Positions 1-6,510 of a stretch of 7,913 nucleotides of DNA are shown in pieces. Position 1 is the stretch's first letter, and the number at the start of each line of letters is the position of its first letter. The notes beneath the pieces were generated by a model that did no database searches, was not told the DNA's origin, and saw only the letters and a list, made by a program, of their open reading frames with translations. Both the position numbers and the translations under genes were made by a program. Origin of the DNA: an uncultured Oscillospiraceae bacterium (GTDB lineage: Bacteria > Bacillota > Clostridia > UBA1381); NCBI GenBank assembly GCA_946531785.1, contig CAMNAT010000082.1, forward strand, positions 1-7,913, read 5' to 3'.

Positions 1-364
1 GCGGCGTGAATATGCCCTTTACCTCAATATATTTCGGATCCATCAGCTTTATAAGATCCTTCATTATGGTGTTCACGCAATCCTCATGGAAATCGCCGTG
101 GTTACGGAAGCTGAAAAGATACAGCTTCAATGACTTTGACTCCACCATGCGCCTGTCGGGGATATAGTTTATCCTTATCTCCGCAAAATCCGGCTGTCCG
201 GTTATCGGACACAGGCTCGTGAATTCGGGACAGTTAAATGTCACCATGTAGTCATTATCCGGATGCTTGTTCTCAAACGATTCAAGCACCTCCGGCGCGT
301 AATCATCCTTGTATACTGTTTTTTTGTTTCCCAAAAGGGTAAGTCCCTCGTCTTTTCTTTGCAT
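1..364 (-). CDS. queF: NADPH-dependent 7-cyano-7-deazaguanine (preQ0) reductase, QueF, 3' end missing
   Basis: QueF reduces the nitrile of preQ0 to the amine preQ1 with NADPH, a cytoplasmic step of queuosine synthesis for tRNA. The first 121 residues are present and the C-terminus lies beyond position 1. Visible signatures are the block FNCPEFTSLCP with the expected catalytic Cys at residue 52, the following TGQPD with Asp59, the family motif ESKSLK at 75-80 (NADPH binding), and FHED at 92-95 with the substrate-binding Glu. The short single-domain form resembles the Bacillus-type enzyme. It directly follows tyrA. Two starts are possible: ATG at 370 abuts the tyrA stop but lies only 3 nt from the GAGG at 377-374, while ATG at 364 has a 9-nt spacer and is preferred. 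No frameshift is seen. The assignment is near certain; only the start is in doubt. Confidence 0.95.
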   Translation of the reverse strand, partial: MQRKDEGLTLLGNKKTVYKDDYAPEVLESFENKHPDNDYMVTFNCPEFTSLCPITGQPDFAEIRINYIPDRRMVESKSLKLYLFSFRNHGDFHEDCVNTIMKDLIKLMDPKYIEVKGIFTP

Positions 365-370
365 TGTCAT

Positions 371-1210
371 TTACCTCATAAGCCACTTCAGCTTCTGCTG
401 TGTGGCGTGCTTCATTATTTTTTCAAGCGCCGCGCGGTCACCCGCAAGCGCAGCCTGCTTCATATCCTCCAATGTGTTCTGGAATTCCGTTATCCTGTGC
501 GCCAGATGCTCACTGTTCTCAACAAACAGCTCGCTCCACATCTTTTCATTTATGACCGCTATCCTTGTGCAATCCTGCAGGCTACCGCCCGCAAACGACT
601 CCGAGCGCTCCAGAAGCGGATTCTCGCACAATGCGACCGCCACCACATGCATGAGCTGTGATGTATATGCTATGATCGAGTCATGCTCGTCCGGTGTTGT
701 TGTGACAACAGTGCGGCAGCCAATATACTTCGCCATATCCCTTATAAGCTGAATGGCCTCCGGCGTGTTTCTTTCAGTCGGAGTTATGATATACGGCGCA
801 TTGTCAAAGAGCGTATCGGTCGAGCTTTTATATCCGCCTACCTCGCGCCCCGCCATAGGATGGCCGCCGAGGAACTCGACATCATCAGGAAGTATCTTTT
901 CAAGCTCGCGTATCATAAAGCCCTTTATACCCGTTACATCGGTTATTATCGCCCCCGGCTTGATGCTGTCCAGATTATCCCTGACATGATCCACATTCAG
1001 CTGCGGATAAAGACACAGTATGATAAGATCCGCATCACGCATAGCGCCGGCAGCATCTGTGTATGCCTCATCTATCACGCCGTCAGACAGTGCGAGATCA
1101 AGGCTTTCACGATCCCTGTCATATGCCGCTATGCGGCAGTCATGAAATCCGCGCAGCCGTCTTGCGACCGAGCCGCCCATAAGTCCCAGTCCGATTATTG
1201 TTATCTTCAT
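371..1210 (-). CDS. tyrA: Prephenate dehydrogenase (TyrA)
   Basis: This 279-residue cytoplasmic enzyme should oxidatively decarboxylate prephenate to 4-hydroxyphenylpyruvate for tyrosine synthesis. The N-terminal Rossmann domain has GLGLMGG at 7-13 and an Asp at residue 31 at the end of the second strand, which favours NAD+ over NADP+. The family block GGHPMAG lies at 115-121, with the EHD at 175-177, SQLMH at 184-188 and GGSLQDCTRIA at 208-218 typical of the C-terminal helical domain. There is no ACT domain and no fused chorismate mutase, so feedback control by a fused regulatory domain is not expected. ATG at 1210 overlaps the stop of the DUF975 gene as ATGA and has GGGAGAG a few bases upstream. 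Arogenate use cannot be excluded from sequence alone. Confidence 0.93.
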   Translation of the reverse strand: MKITIIGLGLMGGSVARRLRGFHDCRIAAYDRDRESLDLALSDGVIDEAYTDAAGAMRDADLIILCLYPQLNVDHVRDNLDSIKPGAIITDVTGIKGFMIRELEKILPDDVEFLGGHPMAGREVGGYKSSTDTLFDNAPYIITPTERNTPEAIQLIRDMAKYIGCRTVVTTTPDEHDSIIAYTSQLMHVVAVALCENPLLERSESFAGGSLQDCTRIAVINEKMWSELFVENSEHLAHRITEFQNTLEDMKQAALAGDRAALEKIMKHATQQKLKWLMR

Positions 1211-2127
1211 AAAACACTCTCCCGTTTTTCGGTCTCACCGTATTTTTCAATATTATATTCTATTGTTTCATTCCGCTGCTTAAAGAACTGATAGTATGTC
1301 ATATACTGATACGGCATCAGCGCCGCAGTCGCAAGGCTGTACAGTATGAGCGAGCCGGAAAACGTGTATAAGATATACAGCATAAATATGAACCCCAGAA
1401 AAGAGAGCTGCACAAGGAAATATCTCATCCTGTAGCCGAACATTATATCATACGAGCGCTTGAACGCGCGTTTGCAGCTCATATCCGGATATGCCGCCAT
1501 GATGAACGGTATCATGGAATACAGATATGTTTTGCGTATAAGCGGGATGATAAGCAACGCCGTTGCCGCCAGCCAAATCAGCATATATATGCTTACATGC
1601 GGTATCGTCTTCTCTATAATATCCGCCAGCAGCATGATATTGTTATCCGTCGGCTGCATAGCTGCTGTGAGCCATTGCCGCAGCAGAGCCTCAAGTGCTC
1701 CCTGAGGTACAAAGACCACTATGAGCGCAAGTCCTATTATCGTAGGCGCCGCGGCAAGCAGCGACCAAAGGAATATCTTCAGCTGCCGCATAAAGGTCGC
1801 CGCAAGCGTGCCTATGAAGTTCTCCTTATATCCGGAAAACACCAGATTATAGTCATAGCCCGAAAGCCCGCTCTCCTCCCTCGGCGCGAGCTTCATAAGA
1901 AATCTTATAAAGCCCACCATCAGGATGTTTATGACAAATATCTGCACGGCCGCAGACAAAAGTCTGATGCTCCAGTCGGGTATCAGTCCGAATGATGCCG
2001 CCGCTGCGCCGAGCTTTGTCGAAAAATATGACGGCACCACACATACCACCGCGCAGATCAGAGCTGCCCAATAATTATTTTTAAGTGCCTCGCGCGCGCT
2101 CAGCTTGTAAAATGCAGAATCATACAT
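1207..2127 (-). CDS. DUF975 family polytopic membrane protein
   Basis: This is a 306-residue integral membrane protein of unknown function. It starts with the family-like opening AREALKNNYW at 11-20. Hydrophobic segments lie at about 20-35, 57-77, 117-140, 178-197, 238-255 and 257-275, so about five or six membrane spans are likely. The central stretch with PFIMAAYP at 207-214, followed by KRAFKRSYDIMFGYRMRYF and then LSFLGF at 241-246, is the most recognisable DUF975 feature. The ATG shares one base with the TAA of the glycosidase gene (TAATG). The nearest Shine-Dalgarno-like GGAG is about 14 nt away, so translation probably depends on coupling to the upstream gene. The C-terminal tail from 281 is charged. 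Family membership is recognised by pattern; no function can be given. Confidence 0.75.
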   Translation of the reverse strand: MYDSAFYKLSAREALKNNYWAALICAVVCVVPSYFSTKLGAAAASFGLIPDWSIRLLSAAVQIFVINILMVGFIRFLMKLAPREESGLSGYDYNLVFSGYKENFIGTLAATFMRQLKIFLWSLLAAAPTIIGLALIVVFVPQGALEALLRQWLTAAMQPTDNNIMLLADIIEKTIPHVSIYMLIWLAATALLIIPLIRKTYLYSMIPFIMAAYPDMSCKRAFKRSYDIMFGYRMRYFLVQLSFLGFIFMLYILYTFSGSLILYSLATAALMPYQYMTYYQFFKQRNETIEYNIEKYGETEKRESVL

Positions 2128-5100
2128 TACTTATTCACTGTCTCCGTTGTTGTTCTTACTTCAAACACGCCTCCGGCTGCCTTTCCGGCTCCCTTGGGCG
2201 CAAATTTTACAGTTACCTTTTCCTTGCCGGAAAGGATATCCTTGGGTATCTCGTAAAACTTATACATCAGGTTTCCGGGGCTGCTGTTATTAAGCGTTTC
2301 CTCGCCTATTTTCGTACCGTCGGCAAGTATATCAAACTCACGCGTATAGCTTACACCGTCCGCCTTGAACGGAACATCGCCGCCCCAGTAGATCGCCATC
2401 ACATAGTTATGCTCCGCTGATGTGTCGACCTTCATATCATAGCTGAAATATCCGTCCGCGCCGCGCGCGTCACGCCAGCCGCGCGATACGTCCGAGAAGT
2501 AGCCCGAATACGAGTTGTTTTTGAGCATACCATGGTCTACCTCGGGCTGCTGCTCGTTCGGATAGACGGTGTCTGTCGTTGCCGCATTAAGCGCCTCGGT
2601 GAACTCGTCCTTTTCTATGCTTTCATCCTTGCTGTAGAGCATCCAATACAGCGAATACCGCTCATGGTGCAGATCAGCATACGGGATAAGAGTTGTTATT
2701 GTCCCGTCAATACTCGTCAGCTCAAATTCAAGCTTTGAGATGTCCTTCGCCGTTATAAATGTCTCCGGTGCTTTGTCGTTTACGATTATATCCGGCACAT
2801 TTATTGATGTATGGTTATCAAGCGAGGTATGGTCGTTGACCCTGTCGGATTTTGGGAATGACGCTGTTCCCAGCTCGCCCGCAAGCGCGACAGGACCGTA
2901 CATGAACGCGACCTTATGCTCATCATCGCGCGCTGTGTATGTGTGAAGCGCCATCGGCAGTCTTACCGTTACGGTATCGCCAGCCGTCCACTCGCGCTCT
3001 ATCGTGTAATAACCGGTCTTTGTGACCTTTACCGCCTCGCCGCCGTTTATCGTGATCTCTGCCGCGTCAGCTATCCATGAAGGTATCCTTATCTTCATCT
3101 TAGCATCCGCTGTGCCGCTTTCGATCCTGATAACCGTTGTATCCTCATACGGGAAATCAGTCTGCTGAGATATTACCAGCTCCTTTTCCTTCCATGTTAC
3201 CTCTGATGATATGAACTGATTTACATAGAATGTGTTTCCGTCCTTATAGTATATATCCCTTGTGTAGCGTCCGGGATTCTCCATGCCGGAGCCGTTGCAG
3301 CACCAGAATGAGTTGCCGTGTAAAGCGTCAGAATACACCTTGAAATGTCCCGGAGTTGTAGCCATAAAGTAGGTCTTTTCGCCCGTTTCGGGATCCTGTG
3401 ACGCTAAGATATGGTTAAACAGAGCCTTTTCGTAATAGTCCATGTACTCCGCGCTGTGGTTCCATGAATACAGATGCTCCGCAAGCTTCATCATGTTATA
3501 GGTATTGCAGGTCTCAAGTGTCTGCGGCCCTAACACCTCATCGGTGAGTGAGCCGAAATGCTCGCGGTTGGAGTTGCCGCCTATTACATAGGAACGATGA
3601 TTTACTACAGTGTCATAGAAGAAGCTTACCGCGTCGCTGTAATCCGTCCGCGTAAGATTCTGCTCATACACCGCCGCCGCGCCGATCACCTTGGGTATTT
3701 GCGTATTGGCGTGCTTGCCCTGAAGCTCGTCTATACCGTTTGAGAGCGGCTCTAAGATAGCCTTCTGTGAGAATTTTACCGCCATATCCATGTATTTCTG
3801 CTCGCCTGTTATCTTATACAACTCGGCATATACCTCGTTCATGCCGCCGTACTCACATTCAAGCATCTGCGCGAACTTTGCATCAGACAGATTTGACGTA
3901 ACATCAATGCCCCAGTCGGCGAATTTAATCGCAACATTAAGCGCTTTCTCGTTTCCCGCAAGCTCATACGCGTCTATAAGCCCCTGATATATCTTGTGGA
4001 ACGAGTACCACGGCACCCAGTAGCCGTTAAGCTCAAACGCGCCCGCGTTGACAGTGCCCGCCTTGAGCGTGCTTACAAAGTTAGCTTTCTGTACACCGCC
4101 CACATAGCCGTCATCGTTCTGATACTCTGCCATTTTATCTACGGCATAATCAAGCCTTTCCTTTACAGCCGCATCACCTGTTGACGCATACATCGTTGAC
4201 ATTGCGCTCAGCCAGTGTCCGAGTGAGTGACCGGAAATGCCGTTGCCCTTATATGAGCGGTACTGGTATGCCTCCCAGCCGCCGTAATACTTTGACCGGT
4301 CTGTTGTCGCGCCCGTTGAATACGCGACAGGCGCAAGCAATCTATCCGGATCAAGCGACATTATGTAGCTCTTGCCCAGCTCCTGTGAGGTCTTGAATAT
4401 ACCGTCCGTAAGACGCACCTCCGATACCTCAAACGATGAGCCGGTAGGCTTCGTATTCCTGTATTCCGCCGCATCCGCGAGCGGCTTCATCTCCCCGTCC
4501 CATATAAATGCCTTTGCCATTGGTTCCTCCAATCCCGATATATCAGCTGAGAGCGTGTATTTATCGGTTTTCAAATCATCTATTTTCTGTGTCCTTACAG
4601 CTATAAGTCTACCCTCGTCATATATTCCCAGGTATATGACAGCATTACTCAGCTCTGTTTTGTTTGTTACATCAAACACCGTCGTTACCTGTCCGCTGTC
4701 GTCCATGCTGACAGACGGCGTTATAACAAGCCCGTTCACGGTTATCTCAGCCGTGATAGCCTTGCCGCCCGCTTTGCCGTTTACCGTAAAGCTGCCGCCC
4801 TCGGAAAGCCTGCTCTTGTCATAGTCTTCCCATACCGCCGGAATATGACATACGCTGCCATCGGTAAGCGTTGCCGCAACAGTCTTTGGCAGCTCCGGTG
4901 CAGTTTCAAGATCGGTCGTAAGCTTTATATCATCCTCTACCGATGTGATCTTGTCCGGCACTGCAAGCGCCGTGATATCAGAGGCGGAAAGCGCGCTGCT
5001 ATATATCGCAAACTCATCCACCAAGCCATTCAGATACGGGTCGTTATACTGCGACTTTCCTATGTAGTTTTTATTAAGACTGCCAAGCTGTGAGGAGGTG

Positions 5101-5600
5101 ATTGTCATTTCCTCATTCCGTCCTGCCTCAACGCCGTTTACATACATTATGCCTGTGCTTCCCGAGCGGGTTATCGCGATATGCGTCCACTCACCCGCCT
5201 TGAAGGCTATGGGCGCGGTTATCTTCTGCTCTGCTCCGCTGTAGTTATTCGTTACGGCAAAGACCGTATTTGAGCCGTTTGAAAGCGTAAGGAACATATA
5301 TTTCTGCGTTCCTGTTCCGAAATCGAACACCCGCGCCCATCCGTCTACTGTGCTCGGCTTTACCCATGCAGATATTGTATATTCCGCAGGCATAGTCATG
5401 GTAGGCAGGGACAGATACGCATTGTTCGTGAGCACCGCCGCACTGCCGGAAACACCGTCAGTATATGTGACCGCGCCGCTTGCCGTTGCGGAATGCGCCG
5501 CGTCATCCATCGTATATTCCTGTGACGGCTCTGCCGCCAGAACACAGGTAGCTCCAATCGCTGCTGCTGACAAAATTGCAGTTATAATTTTCTTCATCAT
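2127..5600 (-). CDS. Secreted multidomain GH127/GH146-type beta-L-arabinofuranosidase with LamG and Ig-like domains
   Basis: This 1157-residue exported glycosidase of the PF07944 superfamily is expected to remove terminal beta-L-arabinofuranose from plant glycans or hydroxyproline-rich glycoproteins. A signal peptide covers 1-22, with likely cleavage after VLA. A LamG/concanavalin-like domain (about 28-212) is followed by a Big_4-type Ig-like domain (about 220-293), a beta-rich linker domain ending in AFIWDGEMKPL (about 294-382), the alpha/alpha-barrel catalytic region (about 395-905) and a C-terminal beta domain resembling DUF6805 (about 1020-1150). Catalytic signatures are REHFG (Glu680), ETCNTYN (Glu696, Cys698) and FWCCNG (Cys767, Cys768); together they match the Glu plus three-Cys zinc site of characterised members, one Cys being the nucleophile. 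No LPXTG, SLH or dockerin is seen, so it is probably released or held by glycan binding. ATG at 5600 was chosen because GAGG lies 8 nt upstream. The exact CAZy family and substrate remain uncertain. Confidence 0.9.
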   Translation of the reverse strand: MMKKIITAILSAAAIGATCVLAAEPSQEYTMDDAAHSATASGAVTYTDGVSGSAAVLTNNAYLSLPTMTMPAEYTISAWVKPSTVDGWARVFDFGTGTQKYMFLTLSNGSNTVFAVTNNYSGAEQKITAPIAFKAGEWTHIAITRSGSTGIMYVNGVEAGRNEEMTITSSQLGSLNKNYIGKSQYNDPYLNGLVDEFAIYSSALSASDITALAVPDKITSVEDDIKLTTDLETAPELPKTVAATLTDGSVCHIPAVWEDYDKSRLSEGGSFTVNGKAGGKAITAEITVNGLVITPSVSMDDSGQVTTVFDVTNKTELSNAVIYLGIYDEGRLIAVRTQKIDDLKTDKYTLSADISGLEEPMAKAFIWDGEMKPLADAAEYRNTKPTGSSFEVSEVRLTDGIFKTSQELGKSYIMSLDPDRLLAPVAYSTGATTDRSKYYGGWEAYQYRSYKGNGISGHSLGHWLSAMSTMYASTGDAAVKERLDYAVDKMAEYQNDDGYVGGVQKANFVSTLKAGTVNAGAFELNGYWVPWYSFHKIYQGLIDAYELAGNEKALNVAIKFADWGIDVTSNLSDAKFAQMLECEYGGMNEVYAELYKITGEQKYMDMAVKFSQKAILEPLSNGIDELQGKHANTQIPKVIGAAAVYEQNLTRTDYSDAVSFFYDTVVNHRSYVIGGNSNREHFGSLTDEVLGPQTLETCNTYNMMKLAEHLYSWNHSAEYMDYYEKALFNHILASQDPETGEKTYFMATTPGHFKVYSDALHGNSFWCCNGSGMENPGRYTRDIYYKDGNTFYVNQFISSEVTWKEKELVISQQTDFPYEDTTVIRIESGTADAKMKIRIPSWIADAAEITINGGEAVKVTKTGYYTIEREWTAGDTVTVRLPMALHTYTARDDEHKVAFMYGPVALAGELGTASFPKSDRVNDHTSLDNHTSINVPDIIVNDKAPETFITAKDISKLEFELTSIDGTITTLIPYADLHHERYSLYWMLYSKDESIEKDEFTEALNAATTDTVYPNEQQPEVDHGMLKNNSYSGYFSDVSRGWRDARGADGYFSYDMKVDTSAEHNYVMAIYWGGDVPFKADGVSYTREFDILADGTKIGEETLNNSSPGNLMYKFYEIPKDILSGKEKVTVKFAPKGAGKAAGGVFEVRTTTETVNK

Positions 5601-5608
5601 ATGACACA

Positions 5609-5612
5609 CCTC
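5609..5612 (-). promoter_or_regulatory. Ribosome binding site deciding the glycosidase start
   Basis: GAGG read on the minus strand lies 8 nt before ATG at 5600 and 11 nt before ATG at 5597. An in-frame GTG at 5609-5607 overlaps this site and therefore cannot use it. This removes the residues MCH from the longest reading and leaves a normal signal peptide beginning MMKKII. Confidence 0.75.
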
Positions 5613-5655
5613 AAAAAAAATAATTGTATTATGCGCCTACATTGATCCAATTATA

Positions 5656-5684
5656 AATATATCATAAAAGGGCTTAAAAGTAAA
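5656..5684 (-). promoter_or_regulatory. Predicted sigma-A promoter (extended -10) for the glycosidase operon
   Basis: On the minus strand, TTTACT at 5684-5679 is followed after 17 nt by TATATT at 5661-5656, preceded by TGA at 5664-5662, which makes an extended -10. The predicted start of transcription is near 5649, giving a leader of roughly 50 nt. A second -10 candidate, TATAAT at 5655-5650, overlaps downstream but its -35 (TTTAAG) is weaker. The site is assigned from consensus only. Confidence 0.65.
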
Positions 5685-5708
5685 GATTTTTTATTTAATT
5701 AAGTGTAA

Positions 5709-5721
5709 AAACATATTGTTT
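5709..5721. promoter_or_regulatory. Small dyad, candidate operator
   Basis: AAACA and TGTTT form perfect 5-bp inverted arms around the three bases TAT. The site ends 14 bp before the -35 box of the plus-strand promoter, a position suited to a regulator. The arms are short and A/T-rich, so chance occurrence is possible. Confidence 0.3.
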
Positions 5722-5735
5722 GGCAAAAAACCCCA

Positions 5736-5764
5736 TTGACTTTTATATTTTGCTGTATTATAAT
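5736..5764 (+). promoter_or_regulatory. Predicted strong sigma-A promoter for the ABC transporter operon
   Basis: TTGACT at 5736-5741 and a perfect TATAAT at 5759-5764 are separated by exactly 17 nt. This differs from the full consensus at one base only. Transcription should start near 5771, which gives a leader of about 77 nt before the permease ATG. Confidence 0.85.
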
Positions 5765-5782
5765 TATTTCAAAATATGGGAT

Positions 5783-5822
5783 GTAAAAAAAGTCCGGACT
5801 GCAAAAAAACTGAGTTTTTTAC
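5783..5822 (+). promoter_or_regulatory. Palindromic leader element of the transporter mRNA
   Basis: The leader has GTAAAAAA at 5783-5790 matched by TTTTTTAC at 5815-5822. Between them lies the perfect 10-bp palindrome AGTCCGGACT at 5791-5800, and a second small A/T hairpin can form at 5804-5820. As RNA the outer stem is A-U only and weak; as DNA the palindrome suits a dimeric regulator just downstream of the transcription start. A role is inferred, not shown. Confidence 0.35.
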
Positions 5823-5837
5823 ACCCCCATACAAAGC

Positions 5838-5840
5838 AGG
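5838..5840 (+). promoter_or_regulatory. Ribosome binding site deciding the permease start
   Basis: AGG lies 7 nt before ATG at 5848. The match is short but well placed. An in-frame upstream ATG at 5776 is only about 5 nt from the predicted transcription start and has no ribosome site. Confidence 0.5.
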
Positions 5841-5847
5841 TAACAAA

Positions 5848-6510
5848 ATGGACAAATTCTATTCGCTTATCATAGAGAGCGGGATGTGGCAGTCTGTGCT
5901 CTCAGGGCTTTGGGTCACGATCAGGATCTCAGCCCTGTCGGTGCTTTTCGGCTCACTTCTCGGCGCGGGACTGTGCTGGCTCAGAACATGTAAAATAGGC
6001 TTTTTGAGGGGTATCGCCGCGCTATACATCGCGCTTATCCGCGGGATCCCACCTCTGATGCTGCTTATGATGATGTTTTATGTCATATTCAAAAAATCAG
6101 AGCCGACTACAATCGCTGTCATCACCTTCTCACTGAACTTCTCGGCATATTTTTCGGAGCTTATGCGCAGCGCATTGAGCGCGGCAGATAAGGGACAGGC
6201 AGAGGCCGCCCTGACCGCCGGATTTACACGCTTACAGGTGTTCAGGCTCATCACTCTGCCACAGGCGGCAAGGATAGCAAGGCCCGTCTATGAATCCACG
6301 ATAATCAACCTTATCCAATGGACGAGCGTGGTCGGCTATGTCACGATCACCGATCTTACACGGGTCATAAACACCGCATCAGCACGCACAATGGAGCCTG
6401 TAATTATGATATGCACAGGAATGGCGCTGTATCTCGGCATGGCATACCTTGTTAAGGCCATATTCATATTGACAGATCATATCGGCACCAAAAGGAGCGT
6501 GAGAGCATGA
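5848..6510 (+). CDS. Amino-acid-type ABC transporter permease (HisM/GlnP-like)
   Basis: This 220-residue inner-membrane permease is of the polar amino acid (His/Glu/Gln/Arg/opine) uptake family. About five spans are visible, at roughly 18-45, 55-82, 87-108, 147-170 and 185-208. The opening TIRISALSVLFG and the loop IRGIPPL at 64-70 are typical of the family. The cytoplasmic EAA loop, which docks onto the ATPase, reads EAALTAGFTRLQ at 119-130 followed by LPQA at 137-140. QWTSVVGY at 157-164 stands where related permeases have KDTSL. It lies first in the operon under a strong promoter and overlaps the ATPase gene by ATGA. It presumably works as a homodimer because no second permease is seen. 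The substrate cannot be read from the sequence, and no substrate-binding domain is fused. Confidence 0.88.
   Translation: MDKFYSLIIESGMWQSVLSGLWVTIRISALSVLFGSLLGAGLCWLRTCKIGFLRGIAALYIALIRGIPPLMLLMMMFYVIFKKSEPTTIAVITFSLNFSAYFSELMRSALSAADKGQAEAALTAGFTRLQVFRLITLPQAARIARPVYESTIINLIQWTSVVGYVTITDLTRVINTASARTMEPVIMICTGMALYLGMAYLVKAIFILTDHIGTKRSVRA

Larger units (their letters stand above)
5601..5847. other. Divergent intergenic control region
   Basis: This is the only non-coding gap in the window longer than 20 bases. It is far richer in A and T than the flanking genes. It holds back-to-back promoters whose -35 boxes are about 50 bp apart, so regulators bound between them could act on both operons. 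It also holds the small dyads described separately and the leader of the permease gene. No riboswitch, tRNA or intrinsic terminator with a GC-rich stem was recognised. Confidence 0.8.

Noticed and set aside
683..1291. Plus-strand open frame of 202 codons opposite tyrA
   Set aside because: It lies opposite conserved TyrA motifs, crosses a gene junction, and has no ribosome site or family resemblance.
4372..4824. Plus-strand open frame of 150 codons opposite the glycosidase
   Set aside because: It is a shadow of the linker region, with Ser/Pro-rich composition and no motif or start signal.
5532..5546. Lipobox in the glycosidase signal peptide (GATC region, residues 16-19)
   Set aside because: Thr precedes the Cys and the hydrophobic core continues past it. 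VLA followed by AEP is a better signal peptidase I site.
5601..5609. GTG start at 5609 for the glycosidase
   Set aside because: It overlaps the GAGG ribosome site, which fits ATG at 5600 with an 8-nt spacer.
5804..5820. Possible intrinsic terminator in the transporter leader
   Set aside because: The stem is seven base pairs, six of them A-U, with a three-base loop, and the U run is part of the stem itself. It is too weak for a terminator.
5776..5847. In-frame extension of the permease from ATG at 5776 (24 extra codons)
   Set aside because: It begins only about 5 nt after the predicted transcription start, has no ribosome site, encodes a Lys-rich stretch unlike permease N-termini, and coincides with the palindromic leader. 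The ATG at 5848 gives the normal family length.
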